In this document: piece after piece, positions 4,849-5,004 of the stretch
Layout: every line of letters begins with the position of its first letter
Position numbering within the stretch: position 1 is the stretch's first letter
Source: Treponema sp.
GTDB taxonomy: Bacteria > Spirochaetota > Spirochaetia > Treponematales > Breznakiellaceae
Assembly: GCA_031278025.1 (NCBI GenBank)
Contig: JAITLF010000202.1
Coordinates: forward strand, 1-5,004
Length of the DNA: 5,004 nt
Direction: 5' to 3'
The notes under the pieces: model-generated
Seen by the model: only the letters and a program-made list of their open reading frames with translations
Told to the model about the DNA's origin: nothing
The model's database searches: none
Program-made: the position numbers and the translations under genes

Positions 4849-5004
4849 GTGAAACTAGAGAAATGTGTTTTGTGTCCTCATTACCGTAAACCAGAGAAAG
4901 GCAGGGGAAGCAGACAGCCTTCACATTGCGCCGGGCATGGCAAAGACAAATACGGCAGGGAACAGACAAGGCATTGCTCTTGGGTAAAACCGAAAGAGTG
5001 CGCC
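4849..5004 (+). CDS. Cysteine-rich small protein of unknown function, 3' end outside the window
   Basis: I do not recognise this gene. It starts at GTG after AAAGGAG and is open for 52 codons to the right edge. The visible product is basic and rich in potential metal ligands: Cys6 and Cys9 in KCVLCPHYRK, then Cys27, Cys43 and Cys51, with His11, His26, His30 and His42 interspersed. The spacing suggests zinc binding, as in small phage or mobile-element regulators, but does not match a finger type I can name. No signal peptide or membrane segment is seen. Just upstream lies another CxxC-containing remnant, so this may be the edge of a cluster of small zinc proteins in an accessory region. Partial, so length and family are open. 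Confidence 0.55.
   Translation, partial: MKLEKCVLCPHYRKPEKGRGSRQPSHCAGHGKDKYGREQTRHCSWVKPKECA

Noticed and set aside
1..5004. tRNA, rRNA, CRISPR array or replication origin
   Set aside because: No cloverleaf, ribosomal segment, regularly spaced repeats or DnaA-box cluster was seen on either strand by eye.

Overview
This window looks like a bacterial chromosome with moderately high GC in its genes. Shine-Dalgarno sites are strong and genes are closely packed. Chorismate synthase and a fructokinase-type sugar kinase are ordinary housekeeping or metabolic genes, and the flanks carry remnants of mobile DNA. No marker gene fixes the taxon. A free-living or gut-associated anaerobe, possibly a spirochaete, would fit, but that is only an impression.

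Layout. Positions 1-237 (minus strand) hold the interior of a DDE transposase that runs off the left edge. Its 5' part is missing or frameshifted. A plausible sigma70-type promoter (365-393), a 10-bp palindrome (401-410) and a strong Shine-Dalgarno site (411-417) lead into a PfkB-family carbohydrate kinase (424-1389). The kinase stop codon overlaps the start of aroC (1389-2492) by one base, so the two form a translationally coupled operon. After a weak terminator-like hairpin and a second promoter candidate comes an XdhC/CoxI-family molybdoenzyme maturation protein (2667-3695). Its leader contains a 9-bp-stem hairpin and a duplicated Shine-Dalgarno motif. Facing it on the minus strand (4630-3805) is a HAD-superfamily phosphatase gene. 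All four HAD motifs are present, but a one-base insertion near 4105 breaks the frame.

The right end (4644-4761) is a 118-bp AT-rich element with 16-bp imperfect terminal inverted repeats and a candidate 3-bp AAC target duplication. It resembles a MITE, or the fused ends of a deleted insertion sequence, and sits 13 bp upstream of the HAD start codon. Beyond it are a short zinc-ribbon-like remnant and the start of a cysteine-rich small protein (4849 to the right edge) that I do not recognise.

How the genes relate. The kinase would phosphorylate a sugar, probably fructose. AroC makes chorismate, the last step of the shikimate pathway. XdhC would help mature a molybdenum hydroxylase, but no such enzyme is encoded here. 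These do not form one obvious pathway. I see no clear new multi-gene system. The best leads are the MITE-like element, the cysteine-rich ORF beside it, the broken HAD gene and the xdhC leader structure.
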